64,000 nt of DNA from Pseudomonas sp. stari2 (lineage in GTDB: Bacteria > Pseudomonadota > Gammaproteobacteria > Pseudomonadales > Pseudomonadaceae), in NCBI RefSeq assembly GCF_040760005.1, contig NZ_CP099760.1, positions 5,860,001 to 5,924,000 of the forward strand, given 5' to 3'. A program made the position numbers and the translations under genes. Shown here in pieces: positions 40,551 to 50,298 of this stretch (positions within the stretch are counted from its first letter, which is position 1; the number at the start of each line of letters is the position of its first letter). Under the pieces are notes generated by a model that was not told the DNA's origin, made no database searches, and saw only the letters and a program-made list of their open reading frames with translations.

Positions 40551-42473
40551 ATGAGTATCTTTAGCCACTTCCAACAACGCTTCGAGTCCACACGCCAGGA
40601 AGAATTCTCGCTGCAGGAATACCTGGAACTGTGCAAAAAGGATCGCAGCGCCTACGTTTCCGCCGCCGAGCGTCTGTTGATGGCTATCGGCGAACCGGAG
40701 CTGCTCGACACTTCGACCAATTCGAGGCTGTCGCGAATTTTTTCCAACAAGGTGATCCGCCGCTATCCGGCCTTTGAAGACTTCCACGGGATGGAAGAAT
40801 GCATCGACCAGATCGTGTCGTATTTCCGCCATGCCGCTCAGGGCCTCGAGGAGAAGAAACAGATCCTCTACCTGCTCGGTCCCGTCGGTGGCGGTAAATC
40901 GTCCCTGGCCGAGAAGCTGAAACAGCTCATGGAAAAAGTGCCCTTCTATGCCATCAAGGGCTCACCGGTATTCGAATCCCCTCTGGGTCTGTTCAACGCC
41001 ACCGAAGATGGCGCGATCCTCGAAGAGGACTTCGGAATTCCCCGCCGCTACCTGAACACCATCATGTCGCCATGGGCCACCAAGCGTCTGGCCGAATTCG
41101 GCGGCGACATCAGCCAGTTCCGCGTGGTCAAGCTGTACCCGTCGATCCTCAATCAGATCGCCGTGGCCAAGACCGAACCGGGGGACGAGAACAACCAGGA
41201 CATCTCCGCGCTGGTGGGCAAGGTCGATATCCGCAAGCTGGAGGAATTCCCACAGAACGACGCCGATGCCTACAGCTATTCCGGTGCGCTGTGCCGGGCC
41301 AACCAGGGCCTGATGGAGTTCGTCGAGATGTTCAAGGCACCGATCAAGGTGCTGCACCCTTTGCTGACCGCCACTCAGGAAGGCAACTACAACAGTACCG
41401 AAGGCCTCGGCGCGATTCCGTTCACCGGGATCCTGCTGGCCCACTCCAACGAATCGGAGTGGCACACCTTCCGCAACAACAAGAACAACGAAGCCTTCAT
41501 CGACCGGATCTACATCGTCAAGGTGCCCTACTGCCTGCGGGTCAGTGACGAGGTGAAGATCTACGACAAGCTGCTGTTCAACAGCTCCCTGTCCAAGGCG
41601 CATTGCGCGCCGGATACCCTGAAGATGCTGGCGCAGTTCACCGTACTGTCGCGCCTGAAAGAGCCGGAAAACTCCAATATCTACTCCAAGATGCGCGTGT
41701 ATGACGGCGAAAACCTCAAGGACACCGATCCGAAGGCCAAGTCGATCCAGGAATACCGCGATGCAGCGGGCGTCGATGAGGGCATGAACGGTCTGTCGAC
41801 CCGGTTTGCGTTCAAGATCCTGTCGAAGGTCTTCAACTTCGATCCGCATGAAATCGCTGCCAACCCGGTGCACCTGCTCTATGTGCTGGAACAGCAGATC
41901 GAACAGGAACAGTTCCAGGCCGAAACCCGCGAGCGCTATCTACGCTACCTGAAGGAATACTTGGCGCCGCGTTATATCGAATTCATCGGCAAGGAGATCC
42001 AGACCGCCTACCTCGAGTCTTACAGCGAGTACGGCCAGAACATCTTCGACCGCTATGTGCTGTATGCAGACTTCTGGATTCAGGATCAGGAATACCGCGA
42101 TCCGGAAACCGGCGAAATCCTCAACCGCGTCGCCCTCAACGAGGAACTGGAAAAAATCGAGAAACCGGCCGGCATCAGCAATCCGAAGGATTTCCGCAAC
42201 GAAATCGTCAACTTCGTACTGCGCGCCCGGGCCAACAACAACGGCAAGAACCCGACCTGGCTCAGCTACGAAAAACTGCGGGTGGTCATCGAGAAGAAAA
42301 TGTTCTCGAACACCGAGGATCTGCTGCCAGTCATCAGCTTCAATGCCAAGGCCAGCAAAGAGGATCAGCAGAAACACAACGACTTCGTTACACGAATGGT
42401 CGAACGCGGCTACACCGACAAACAGGTACGACTGCTCTCCGAGTGGTATCTGCGGGTCAGAAAATCACAGTAA
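40551..42473 (+). CDS. prkA: PrkA-family AAA+ serine protein kinase (YeaG)
   Basis: 640 aa. Walker A at 110-118 (GPVGGGKSS), an AAA+ module to about 380, and a C-terminal PrkA-specific kinase-like domain. E. coli YeaG autophosphorylates and supports survival under sustained nitrogen starvation; Bacillus PrkA has also been described as a protease. First gene of a conserved three-gene set with yeaH and ycgB. It has a 297-nt upstream region with the dyad and possible stress promoter. Confidence 0.93.
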   Translation: MSIFSHFQQRFESTRQEEFSLQEYLELCKKDRSAYVSAAERLLMAIGEPELLDTSTNSRLSRIFSNKVIRRYPAFEDFHGMEECIDQIVSYFRHAAQGLEEKKQILYLLGPVGGGKSSLAEKLKQLMEKVPFYAIKGSPVFESPLGLFNATEDGAILEEDFGIPRRYLNTIMSPWATKRLAEFGGDISQFRVVKLYPSILNQIAVAKTEPGDENNQDISALVGKVDIRKLEEFPQNDADAYSYSGALCRANQGLMEFVEMFKAPIKVLHPLLTATQEGNYNSTEGLGAIPFTGILLAHSNESEWHTFRNNKNNEAFIDRIYIVKVPYCLRVSDEVKIYDKLLFNSSLSKAHCAPDTLKMLAQFTVLSRLKEPENSNIYSKMRVYDGENLKDTDPKAKSIQEYRDAAGVDEGMNGLSTRFAFKILSKVFNFDPHEIAANPVHLLYVLEQQIEQEQFQAETRERYLRYLKEYLAPRYIEFIGKEIQTAYLESYSEYGQNIFDRYVLYADFWIQDQEYRDPETGEILNRVALNEELEKIEKPAGISNPKDFRNEIVNFVLRARANNNGKNPTWLSYEKLRVVIEKKMFSNTEDLLPVISFNAKASKEDQQKHNDFVTRMVERGYTDKQVRLLSEWYLRVRKSQ

Positions 42474-42677
42474 ACCGCGGCCGGTCAGACCGGTTGTCGT
42501 CAGCCCGAGGCTTGTGTGCACATTTTCTGCTACACAGGCCTCTGGAAGGTGTTCGAAAGGCGGTAGCGAGGTTCAGGCAGCACCCAAAGCGCTTGGGGGA
42601 GCGTGTGCGTCCCTTGGCATTCGGTTCACGCTGCATGACCGCTCGCCCCTTTGCAGGACAGCTTCTAAGGAGCAGTC

Positions 42678-43949
42678 ATGAGCTATGTGATCGACCGACG
42701 TCTCAATGGCAAGAACAAGAGCACGGTGAACCGTCAGCGCTTCCTGCGGCGTTACCGTGACCACATCAAGAAGGCTGTCGAAGAGGCGGTCAGCCGGCGC
42801 TCCATCACCGACATGGAGCACGGCGAGCAAATCAGTATCCCCGGTCGCGACATCGACGAACCGGTGCTTCACCACGGCCGCGGCGGCAAGCAGACCGTGG
42901 TGCACCCCGGCAACAAGGAATTCACCGCAGGCGAACACATCGCCCGTCCACCGGGAGGCGGTGGAGGCCGTGGTCCGGGCAAGGCCGGTAATTCCGGCGA
43001 AGGCATGGACGAATTCGTCTTCCAGATCACCCAGGAAGAATTCCTCGAATTCATGTTCGAGGACCTCGAACTGCCCAATCTGGTCAAACGCAACCTGACC
43101 GGTACCGATACCTTCAAGACTGTTCGCGCCGGGATCAGCAACGAGGGCAACCCGTCCCGGATCAATATCATCCGCACCCTGCGCTCGGCCCATGCCCGGC
43201 GGATCGCGCTGTCCGGCAGCAGCCGCGCCAAGCTGCGCGAGGCCAAGGAAGAGCTGGCACGCCTGAAACGCGAAGAACCGGATAATTTCGGCGATATTCA
43301 GAACCTGGAAGCGGAAATCGAGAAGCTCAGCGCGCGCATTCATCGCGTGCCCTTCCTCGACACCTTCGACCTCAAGTACAACCTGCTGATCAAGCAACCC
43401 AACCCCAGCTCCAAAGCCGTGATGTTCTGCCTGATGGACGTTTCCGGCTCCATGACCCAGGCGACCAAGGACATCGCCAAGCGCTTTTTCATCCTGTTGT
43501 ACCTGTTCCTGAAGCGGAACTACGACAAGATCGACGTCGTGTTCATCCGTCACCACACCAGCGCCCGGGAAGTGGACGAGGAAGAGTTTTTCTATTCCCG
43601 CGAGACCGGCGGCACCATTGTCTCCAGCGCCCTGAAACTGATGCAGGAGATCATGGCCGAGCGCTACCCGAGCAACGAATGGAACATCTACGCCGCCCAG
43701 GCCTCCGACGGGGACAACTGGAACGATGACTCGCCGATCTGCCGCGACATCCTGATCAACCAGATCATGCCGTTCGTGCAGTACTACACTTACGTTGAGA
43801 TCACCCCGCGCGAACATCAGGCCCTGTGGTACGAGTACGAACGCATCGCCGAAGCCTTTTCCGACACTTTTGCCCAGCAGCAGCTGGTCTCGGCCGGAGA
43901 TATCTATCCGGTCTTCCGTGAACTCTTCCAGCGCAGGTTAGTGACATGA
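42678..43949 (+). CDS. YeaH/YhbH family protein (DUF444) with VWA-like domain
   Basis: 423 aa. A Gly-rich linker lies at about 93-110 ([12 protein letters not shown]). A C-terminal von Willebrand A-like domain begins with MDVSGSMT, a MIDAS motif with D254. The protein partners the PrkA kinase by genomic association in many bacteria; its molecular role is unknown. A 204-nt gap from prkA contains a short CCGGT/ACCGG dyad. Overlaps ycgB by 4 nt. Confidence 0.92.
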   Translation: MSYVIDRRLNGKNKSTVNRQRFLRRYRDHIKKAVEEAVSRRSITDMEHGEQISIPGRDIDEPVLHHGRGGKQTVVHPGNKEFTAGEHIARPPGGGGGRGPGKAGNSGEGMDEFVFQITQEEFLEFMFEDLELPNLVKRNLTGTDTFKTVRAGISNEGNPSRINIIRTLRSAHARRIALSGSSRAKLREAKEELARLKREEPDNFGDIQNLEAEIEKLSARIHRVPFLDTFDLKYNLLIKQPNPSSKAVMFCLMDVSGSMTQATKDIAKRFFILLYLFLKRNYDKIDVVFIRHHTSAREVDEEEFFYSRETGGTIVSSALKLMQEIMAERYPSNEWNIYAAQASDGDNWNDDSPICRDILINQIMPFVQYYTYVEITPREHQALWYEYERIAEAFSDTFAQQQLVSAGDIYPVFRELFQRRLVT

Positions 43950-45508
43950 CCGCCAAAGAGCAGAAGCGCCAACCCATTTCCACCGGCTCCGAATGGACAT
44001 TCGAGCTGATCCAGACCTACGACCGCGAAATTGCCCGTATTGCGGCCCGGTACGCCCTGGACACTTATCCCAACCAGATTGAAGTGATCACCGCCGAACA
44101 GATGATGGACGCCTACGCCTCGGTCGGCATGCCGCTGGGCTATCACCACTGGTCCTACGGCAAACACTTCCTCAGCACCGAGAAATCCTACAGTCGCGGG
44201 CAGATGGGGCTGGCCTACGAGATCGTGATCAACTCCGACCCGTGCATCGCGTATCTGATGGAAGAGAACACCATCTGCATGCAGGCACTGGTGGTGGCCC
44301 ATGCCTGCTATGGCCACAACAGCTTCTTCAAGGGCAACTACCTGTTCCGCACCTGGACCGATGCCAGCTCGATCATCGACTACCTGGTGTTCGCCAAGCA
44401 GTACATCATGCAATGCGAGGAGCGCCATGGTATCGACGCGGTCGAGGACCTGCTCGACTCCTGCCATGCCTTGATGAACTACGGCGTCGACCGCTACAAA
44501 CGTCCGTACCCGATTTCCGCCGAGGAAGAACGGCGCCGGCAGAAGGATCGCGAAGAGCATCTGCAGAAGCAGATCAACGACCTGTGGCGAACCATCCCCA
44601 AAGGCGCGGACAAATACAGCGACAAGGACAACGCGCGCTTCCCGGCTGAGCCACAGGAAAACATCCTGTACTTCATCGAGAAACACGCGCCATTGCTGGA
44701 GCCCTGGCAGCGGGAAATCGTGCGGATCGTGCGCAAGATCGCCCAGTATTTCTATCCACAACGCCAGACCCAGGTGATGAACGAGGGCTGGGCAACCTTC
44801 TGGCACTACACGTTGATGAACGACCTGTACGACGAGGGTCTGGTCACCGACGGTTTCATGATGGAGTTCCTGACGTCTCATACCAGCGTGGTGTTCCAGC
44901 CAGGTTTCGACAGCCCCTACTACAACGGCATCAACCCTTACGCACTGGGTTTTGCCATGTACCGCGACATCCGGCGCATGTGCGAAGAACCAACGGAAGA
45001 AGACCGTCGCTGGTTCCCGGAAATTGCCGGCACCGACTGGCTGTCGACCATCAAGTTCGCCATGAGCAGCTTCAAGGATGAGAGTTTCATCCTGCAGTAC
45101 CTGTCACCCAAGGTGATCCGCGACCTGAAACTGTTCAGCATCCTCGATGACGACCAGAAGGACGATCTGTTGGTGCCTGCCATTCATGACGAGGGCGGCT
45201 ATCGGATCATCCGCGAGACCCTGGCTGCGCAGTACAACCTCGGCAACCGTGAACCGAACGTGCAGATCTACAGCATCGACCGGCGTGGCGACCGCTCACT
45301 GACCCTGCGTCACCAGCAGCACGACCGCAAACCGTTGGGCGACTCCACCGAAGAGGTACTCAAGCACCTGCACCGGCTATGGGGTTTCGACATTCATCTG
45401 GAAACCCTGCAGGGCGACCAGATCATGAAAACCCACCATGTGCCGCCCCGCAGCGAACACGGCGAGGGAGATTACGGTCGGCTCGATCTGGCCGTCATTC
45501 ATCTTTGA
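43946..45508 (+). CDS. SpoVR family protein (YcgB)
   Basis: 520 aa. Highly conserved SpoVR blocks: [15 protein letters not shown] near 56-70, [21 protein letters not shown], and [11 protein letters not shown] around 280, resembling a metal-protease helix but without an assigned activity. The family is needed for Bacillus cortex formation and is RpoS-controlled in enterics; mechanism unknown. The 4-nt overlap with yeaH supports a joint function with PrkA. Confidence 0.93.
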   Translation: MTAKEQKRQPISTGSEWTFELIQTYDREIARIAARYALDTYPNQIEVITAEQMMDAYASVGMPLGYHHWSYGKHFLSTEKSYSRGQMGLAYEIVINSDPCIAYLMEENTICMQALVVAHACYGHNSFFKGNYLFRTWTDASSIIDYLVFAKQYIMQCEERHGIDAVEDLLDSCHALMNYGVDRYKRPYPISAEEERRRQKDREEHLQKQINDLWRTIPKGADKYSDKDNARFPAEPQENILYFIEKHAPLLEPWQREIVRIVRKIAQYFYPQRQTQVMNEGWATFWHYTLMNDLYDEGLVTDGFMMEFLTSHTSVVFQPGFDSPYYNGINPYALGFAMYRDIRRMCEEPTEEDRRWFPEIAGTDWLSTIKFAMSSFKDESFILQYLSPKVIRDLKLFSILDDDQKDDLLVPAIHDEGGYRIIRETLAAQYNLGNREPNVQIYSIDRRGDRSLTLRHQQHDRKPLGDSTEEVLKHLHRLWGFDIHLETLQGDQIMKTHHVPPRSEHGEGDYGRLDLAVIHL

Positions 45509-45571
45509 TCCCGTTCTGACCTCCGAAAGTCCGGCGCAACGGTTATCCTGTCGGGCCAACGGAGGTTTTTT

Positions 45572-46801
45572 ATGCAGATTTACAAGGTTGGCGGCGCGGT
45601 ACGTGATCGCCTGCTGGGCAAACCGGTCACCGATATCGATTGGGTCGTGGTCGGCGCCACCGCAGAAGAAATGCTCGCCACGGGGTTTCGCCCGGTAGGC
45701 GCGGATTTCCCTGTGTTTCTTCACCCGAAAAGCGGCGAGGAGTACGCCCTCGCCCGCACCGAGCGCAAGAGCGGTCGGGGTTACGGCGGGTTCACCTTTC
45801 ACGCCAGCCCCGAGGTCACGCTTGAAGAAGACCTGATCCGTCGCGACCTCACGATCAACGCCATGGCCGAGGACGATCAGCAAAACCTGACCGACCCCTA
45901 TCATGGCCAGCGTGATCTCGAAGACCGGATCCTGCGTCACGTTTCCCCCGCGTTCGCCGAAGATCCCCTGCGAGTCTTGCGTGTTGCCCGCTTCGCGGCT
46001 CGTTACGCAGAACTCGGTTTCAAGGTTGCCCCCGAGACCCTTGAGTTGATGCGCCAGCTCAGCGAATCCGGGGAACTGGAGGCCCTGACCGCTGAACGCA
46101 GCTGGAAAGAGATTTCCCGCGCACTGATGGAAAATCAGCCGCAGGTGTTCATTCAGGTACTGCGTGACTGTGGCGCACTGAAAGTGCTGATGCCGGAGGT
46201 CGACGCCCTCTTCGGCGTACCGCAACCGGAAGTCCATCATCCGGAAATCGACAGCGGCATTCACACACTGAGCGTGCTTGAGCAAGCCGCCCTGCACCAG
46301 CAACCATTGACGGTGCGCTGGGCCTGCCTGCTGCATGATCTCGGCAAGGGCCTGACCCCGGAAGAGGAATGGCCGCGGCATATCGCCCACGAGCACAAGG
46401 GCCTGAAGCTGATCAAAGCGGTCAACGAACGCTTCAAGGCACCGAAGGACTGTCAGGAGCTGGCCCTGCTGGTCGGCCAGTATCACACCCACGGCCATCG
46501 CGCCCTGGAGCTGAAGGCTTCGACCTTGCTGGAATTGCTGCAGAGCTTTGATGTTTATCGCCGACCGCAGCGCTTCGAAGAATTTATCGTCGCATGCGAG
46601 ATGGATGCCCGAGGCCGCAAAGGACTTGAGCAGCGCAGTTATCCACAGGCCGATTACCTGCGCGGTGCAGCCAGCGCTGCTCGGGGCGTTGCGGTACAGC
46701 CGCTGCTGGAGAAAGGTTTCAAGGGCCCGGAACTGGGCGAAGCGCTCAAGCGTGAACGGCTCAAGGCGTTGAAGGCTTACAAGGAATCAGCGTCGTCCTG
46801 A
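45572..46801 (+). CDS. cca: Multifunctional CCA tRNA nucleotidyltransferase/phosphohydrolase
   Basis: 409 aa. Catalytic head [20 protein letters not shown] (D21 and D23 of DxD), [14 protein letters not shown] and [12 protein letters not shown]-terminal HD domain is present (LLHDLGKG near 255), so this is the longer E. coli-type enzyme with phosphodiesterase/phosphatase activity. It adds or repairs the tRNA 3' CCA. CGGAGG precedes the start. Convergent with folK. Confidence 0.96.
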   Translation: MQIYKVGGAVRDRLLGKPVTDIDWVVVGATAEEMLATGFRPVGADFPVFLHPKSGEEYALARTERKSGRGYGGFTFHASPEVTLEEDLIRRDLTINAMAEDDQQNLTDPYHGQRDLEDRILRHVSPAFAEDPLRVLRVARFAARYAELGFKVAPETLELMRQLSESGELEALTAERSWKEISRALMENQPQVFIQVLRDCGALKVLMPEVDALFGVPQPEVHHPEIDSGIHTLSVLEQAALHQQPLTVRWACLLHDLGKGLTPEEEWPRHIAHEHKGLKLIKAVNERFKAPKDCQELALLVGQYHTHGHRALELKASTLLELLQSFDVYRRPQRFEEFIVACEMDARGRKGLEQRSYPQADYLRGAASAARGVAVQPLLEKGFKGPELGEALKRERLKALKAYKESASS

Positions 46802-46808
46802 GAACACC

Positions 46809-46841
46809 TGACGCCATCGCGAACCGGTCGCGATGGCGTCA
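46809..46841. terminator. Perfect 14-bp dyad between cca and folK
   Basis: TGACGCCATCGCGA (46809-46822) and its exact complement (46828-46841), loop ACCGG. It lies in the 41-nt gap between the convergent cca and folK stops. T-tracts are lacking, so it may act as a weak or Rho-assisted terminator or protect the mRNA 3' ends. Confidence 0.55.
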
Positions 46842-46842
46842 G

Positions 46843-47364
46843 TCAGTTCAACAGATCTGGAGGCGTGAGCTGAATACCGCGCCATTCAAATCCGACTGGT
46901 GCCAACACCTGATCGATCTGCGCCTCGGACCACAGCGTGGCAAAGCTTTTTCCCACACCCGGGTGCACCCGATCCGGCGCAATCAGCGAAAGTGGCCACA
47001 GCACAAAGGCATTTTTCAGAATCTCGGCCCGGGGCAGGATCAGCCCGTCGAAATTGCCTGCCAGCTCGCCGTACAGCAAGACGTCGATATCCAGCGGCAG
47101 CCCCTTGCGATCCGGGGCATAACGACCGTTATCCGCCTCGATGAATTTCAGCCGTCGATCCAGCTCCATCAGCGGCAGATCGGTGTAGGCCGACACCACG
47201 AAATTGAAGAACGGGCCACTCTTGATCCCTACCGGCTGGCTTTCGAACACCGCCGAGCAGCGGATATCCACCAAGAAACCGGCCAGGGCATCCAGACCGG
47301 CTCGCAAATGAGTTTCGCGCTCGATATTGCTACCGAGCCCGAGGTAGACCTGAGTCAGCGACAT
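46843..47364 (-). CDS. folK: 2-amino-4-hydroxy-6-hydroxymethyldihydropteridine pyrophosphokinase FolK
   Basis: 173 aa with VYLGLGSNIERETHLR at the N-terminus and PLDIDVLLYGEL containing the DxD magnesium site. It transfers pyrophosphate to the pterin in folate synthesis. It overlaps the end of folB by 10 nt, so the two folate enzymes are coupled. Slightly longer than the E. coli enzyme. Confidence 0.94.
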   Translation of the reverse strand: MSLTQVYLGLGSNIERETHLRAGLDALAGFLVDIRCSAVFESQPVGIKSGPFFNFVVSAYTDLPLMELDRRLKFIEADNGRYAPDRKGLPLDIDVLLYGELAGNFDGLILPRAEILKNAFVLWPLSLIAPDRVHPGVGKSFATLWSEAQIDQVLAPVGFEWRGIQLTPPDLLN

Positions 47365-47711
47365 CCGCGCTCGATCTCCACACCGACACCACCCTTGGCG
47401 GCCGGGACTGCGCCAGGCTTGGTCAGCTTCAGACGCACCCAGGTGATCTTGAATTCGGCCATCAGCACTTCGACCAGACGCTCGGCAAAGGTCTCGACCA
47501 ACTGGAACTGTGCCTGCTCGGCAAAGGCCTGGATCCGCGTGGAAACACTGGCGTAATCGAGTGCCAGGGTCAGGTCGTCACCGGTAGCAGCCGGGCGATT
47601 GTCCCAGGCGAAGCTCAGATCAAGACGCAGGCACTGTCGGATGCCGCGCTCCCAGTCGTAGGCACCGATCACGGTGTCGACTTCCAGGCCCTCGATAAAC
47701 ACTCTGTCCAA
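47355..47711 (-). CDS. folB: Dihydroneopterin aldolase FolB
   Basis: 118 aa from a TTG at 47711 ([22 protein letters not shown]); GGAG lies 8 nt upstream and the family starts exactly here. No ATG precedes it in frame. Conserved E (VIGAYDWER) and K (LKLTKPGA) active-site blocks are present. It cleaves dihydroneopterin to the FolK substrate. Divergent from plsY. Confidence 0.92.
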   Translation of the reverse strand: MDRVFIEGLEVDTVIGAYDWERGIRQCLRLDLSFAWDNRPAATGDDLTLALDYASVSTRIQAFAEQAQFQLVETFAERLVEVLMAEFKITWVRLKLTKPGAVPAAKGGVGVEIERGCR

Positions 47712-47785
47712 GCACTTTTCTCCGCTGCACGACAAGGGCGCAATGCGCCGTTAGAATCAGGGCGTCCTCGCCCGGAATAGTTAGC

Positions 47786-48355
47786 ATGTTTTGGTTACTG
47801 GCGATCCTCGCCTACCTGCTCGGCTCGCTGTCCTTCGCCATTTTGCTCAGCCGCCTGACCGGAAATCCGGATCCGCGAATGAGTGGCTCGGGTAATGCCG
47901 GTGCCACCAACATGCTGCGCCTGGCCGGTCGCAAACTCGCGATCCTGACCCTGCTGGGTGATCTGTGCAAAGGCCTGCTGCCGGTGCTGATCGCTTCGGC
48001 AGCGGGCCTCTCGCTACAGGATCAGGCCTGGATCGGCGTCTGCGCCGTGATCGGTCACCTGTTCCCGCTGTACTTCCGTTTTCGCGGCGGCAAGGGCGTT
48101 GCCACGGCGGCCGGCATGTTGCTGGGCCTGTATCCGCCTGCCGCGCTACTGGCCGTGTGCGCCTGGCTGTTAACGTTCTACCTGACCCGCACCAGCTCGC
48201 TGGCAGCGCTGATCGCCACCCCCCTGACCCTGCCATTACTGGCCTGGCAGGAACCGGAGGCGTTGCTGCCGATGAGCACGCTGACGCTGCTGATCGTCTG
48301 GCGCCACCGGGGCAATCTACGCGACCTGTTTGCCGGGCGCGAACGGCATTTTTAA
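47786..48355 (+). CDS. plsY: Acyl-phosphate glycerol-3-phosphate acyltransferase PlsY
   Basis: 189 aa membrane protein with about five helices. The three PlsY motifs are visible: [23 protein letters not shown] and the C-terminal [10 protein letters not shown]. It transfers acyl groups from acyl-phosphate to glycerol-3-phosphate, the first step of phospholipid synthesis. Convergent with tsaD. Confidence 0.96.
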   Translation: MFWLLAILAYLLGSLSFAILLSRLTGNPDPRMSGSGNAGATNMLRLAGRKLAILTLLGDLCKGLLPVLIASAAGLSLQDQAWIGVCAVIGHLFPLYFRFRGGKGVATAAGMLLGLYPPAALLAVCAWLLTFYLTRTSSLAALIATPLTLPLLAWQEPEALLPMSTLTLLIVWRHRGNLRDLFAGRERHF

Positions 48356-48378
48356 ATACCGCACGTGAGCGCCGCTCA

Positions 48379-49404
48379 TCACAGCGCCGACAGCTGCTCC
48401 ATCGGCCAGCGCGCCTGCACACTGATGGCCAGGCTTTCCTGCTGGCCGGCCTGCAGACGCTGGCAACCGGCAAACGCAATCATTGCGCCGTTGTCGGTGC
48501 AGAACTCGGGACGGGCATAGAACACCTCGCCCTTCATGTCGCCGAGCATTTTCTCCAGCGATACACGCAAAGCCTTGTTGGCGCTGACGCCACCGGCGAT
48601 CACCAGACGCTTCATGCCGGCCTGCTTCAACGCACGCTTGCACTTGATGGTCAAAGTCTCCACCACGGCCTGTTGGAACGCCAGCGCGATGTCGCAACGG
48701 GCTTGCTCGCTGTCGTCCCCGGCGCTGACGCACTGCTGCCAGGTATTGAGGGCGAAGGTCTTCAAGCCGCTGAAGCTGAAATCCAGGCCCGGGCGATCGC
48801 ACATCGGACGCGGAAAGGTGAAACGTCCTGCGACACCCTTCTCCGCCAATTTGGCGATTTCCGGCCCACCCGGATAATTGAGGCCCATCATCTTCGCGGT
48901 CTTGTCGAACGCTTCGCCTGCGGCGTCATCGAGGGTTTCGCCCAGCAGGCTGTATTGGCCGATGCCATCGACCTGAACCAGCTGCGTATGACCACCGGAG
49001 ACCAACAAAGCGACGAACGGAAATTCCGGCGGCTTTGGCTCCAGCATCGGCGCCAGCAAGTGGCCTTCCATGTGGTGCACACCGAGGGCCGGAATGCCCC
49101 AGGCAAACGCCAGCGCCTGAGCGCACGAAGCCCCCACCAGCAACGCACCGACCAGGCCAGGACCCGCGGTGTAGGCGATGGCGTCGATCTCGGTCGGCAC
49201 GCAGTCGGCCTCGGCCAACACCTGACGGATCAAGGGCAGCATGCGTTTGACGTGATCGCGCGAGGCCAGCTCCGGCACCACACCGCCGTAGACGCGATGC
49301 AGGTCGATCTGACTGAACAATGCGTCGGCCAGCAGACCGCGTTCACTGTCGTATAAAGCGACGCCGGTTTCGTCGCAGGAAGTTTCTAATCCCAGTACTA
49401 GCAT
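48379..49404 (-). CDS. tsaD: tRNA threonylcarbamoyladenosine transferase TsaD
   Basis: 341 aa ASKHA-fold enzyme: [15 protein letters not shown] at the N-terminus and the metal ligands H111/H115 in HHMEGH. With TsaB, TsaC and TsaE it makes t6A37 in tRNAs decoding ANN codons. Divergent from rpsU, as in most gammaproteobacteria. Confidence 0.97.
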   Translation of the reverse strand: MLVLGLETSCDETGVALYDSERGLLADALFSQIDLHRVYGGVVPELASRDHVKRMLPLIRQVLAEADCVPTEIDAIAYTAGPGLVGALLVGASCAQALAFAWGIPALGVHHMEGHLLAPMLEPKPPEFPFVALLVSGGHTQLVQVDGIGQYSLLGETLDDAAGEAFDKTAKMMGLNYPGGPEIAKLAEKGVAGRFTFPRPMCDRPGLDFSFSGLKTFALNTWQQCVSAGDDSEQARCDIALAFQQAVVETLTIKCKRALKQAGMKRLVIAGGVSANKALRVSLEKMLGDMKGEVFYARPEFCTDNGAMIAFAGCQRLQAGQQESLAISVQARWPMEQLSAL

Positions 49405-49603
49405 GGGTTTGCGCCTTGTTTAGGCTGAATTCGAAGGCGCGCATAATAGTCGCCGCGTGATGCCCCGACCAGCGGTTTTCGATCAGAGGCTTTGCATTCC
49501 GAGCGATGAGGGGTTAACATCCGCAACCCTTAAAAACCGACGTCTTCAAGTGCTCTTTTGCCGCGAGGATGTTGACCCCGGTAATGAATGAAGGTAGCTC
49601 TGG

Positions 49604-49819
49604 ATGCCAGCCGTCAAAGTTAAAGAGAACGAACCCTTCGACGTAGCTCTGCGTCGTTTCAAGCGCTCCTGCGAAAAAGCCGGTGTACTGGCTGAAGTTC
49701 GTAGCCGCGAATTTTACGAGAAGCCAACTTCTGAGCGTAAGCGCAAGGCAGCTGCTGCTGTTAAGCGTCACGCCAAGAAAGTTCAGCGCGAACAGCGCCG
49801 CGCCGTTCGTCTGTACTAA
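49604..49819 (+). CDS. rpsU: 30S ribosomal protein S21
   Basis: 71 aa, start [20 protein letters not shown], basic C-terminus. First gene of the macromolecular-synthesis group rpsU-dnaG-rpoD. A modest hairpin (49850-49870) follows, likely reducing readthrough to dnaG so that S21 is made in excess. Confidence 0.97.
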
Positions 49820-50298
49820 TACACAGACGATCGTAGCAAGCTTCTGCCAAGCCCGGCCCTCAGCCGGGCTAATGGCATTTGCGTAAAACGCTTGATGCTT
49901 CACCGTCGAAGCCGCAGATGCGACCGAGACAAACCCGCTTCACCGCGTCAGGCCTGGCTCTTTTGCCAGCGGTGCACGTCTTTTCTGACGAGCCTTTCAA
50001 GGCTACTGACGAGCACACCCACTGATTCCTCTTACGACGATCAGCCCAAGGCACCTGCTGCGTGCCCGCTTCATGAGCTATCCGAGGCCGATTACAGGCC
50101 GTCAGCGGATTCAGCGCAACATTTTCGAATAGTCGAAGACTGATGAGTACTAACGTCAGTGGATTTTCGGCAGATACACTTCCCGACAGCGATTACGCAG
50201 ACGACACCGGTCGAGCCGCCCCACGTGCGCGCATCACTCAATGACCCGCGTCCGGCAGCCTTTCGCATCGGATCCATTACAGCGCAGACGAGAACGCC
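49820..50298 (+). other. Spacer between rpsU and dnaG without a credible gene
   Basis: 479 nt. It contains the hairpin 49850-49870 and two short frames: 49892-50143 (TTG or ATG starts, 83 codons) and 50143-50244 (33 residues), joined by TGATG. Their codon choice (AGA, AGG, CTA, ATA, TCA) is unlike the neighbouring genes and I see no family similarity. In PAO1, as I recall, a YqeY-family gene of about 450 nt occupies this position; I see no YqeY blocks in the plus-strand translations I read here. Confidence 0.6.
49850..49870 (+). terminator. Partial terminator or attenuator after rpsU
   Basis: AGCCCGGC (49850-49857) pairs with GCCGGGCT (49863-49870), loop of 5 nt, followed by AATGGCATTT rather than a clean T-tract. 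A leaky terminator here is the classic arrangement between rpsU and dnaG. Confidence 0.6.

Noticed and set aside
49892..50244. Two small frames in the rpsU-dnaG spacer joined by TGATG
   Set aside because: Rare codons, no recognisable domain and no clear ribosome-binding site; kept only as part of the spacer description.
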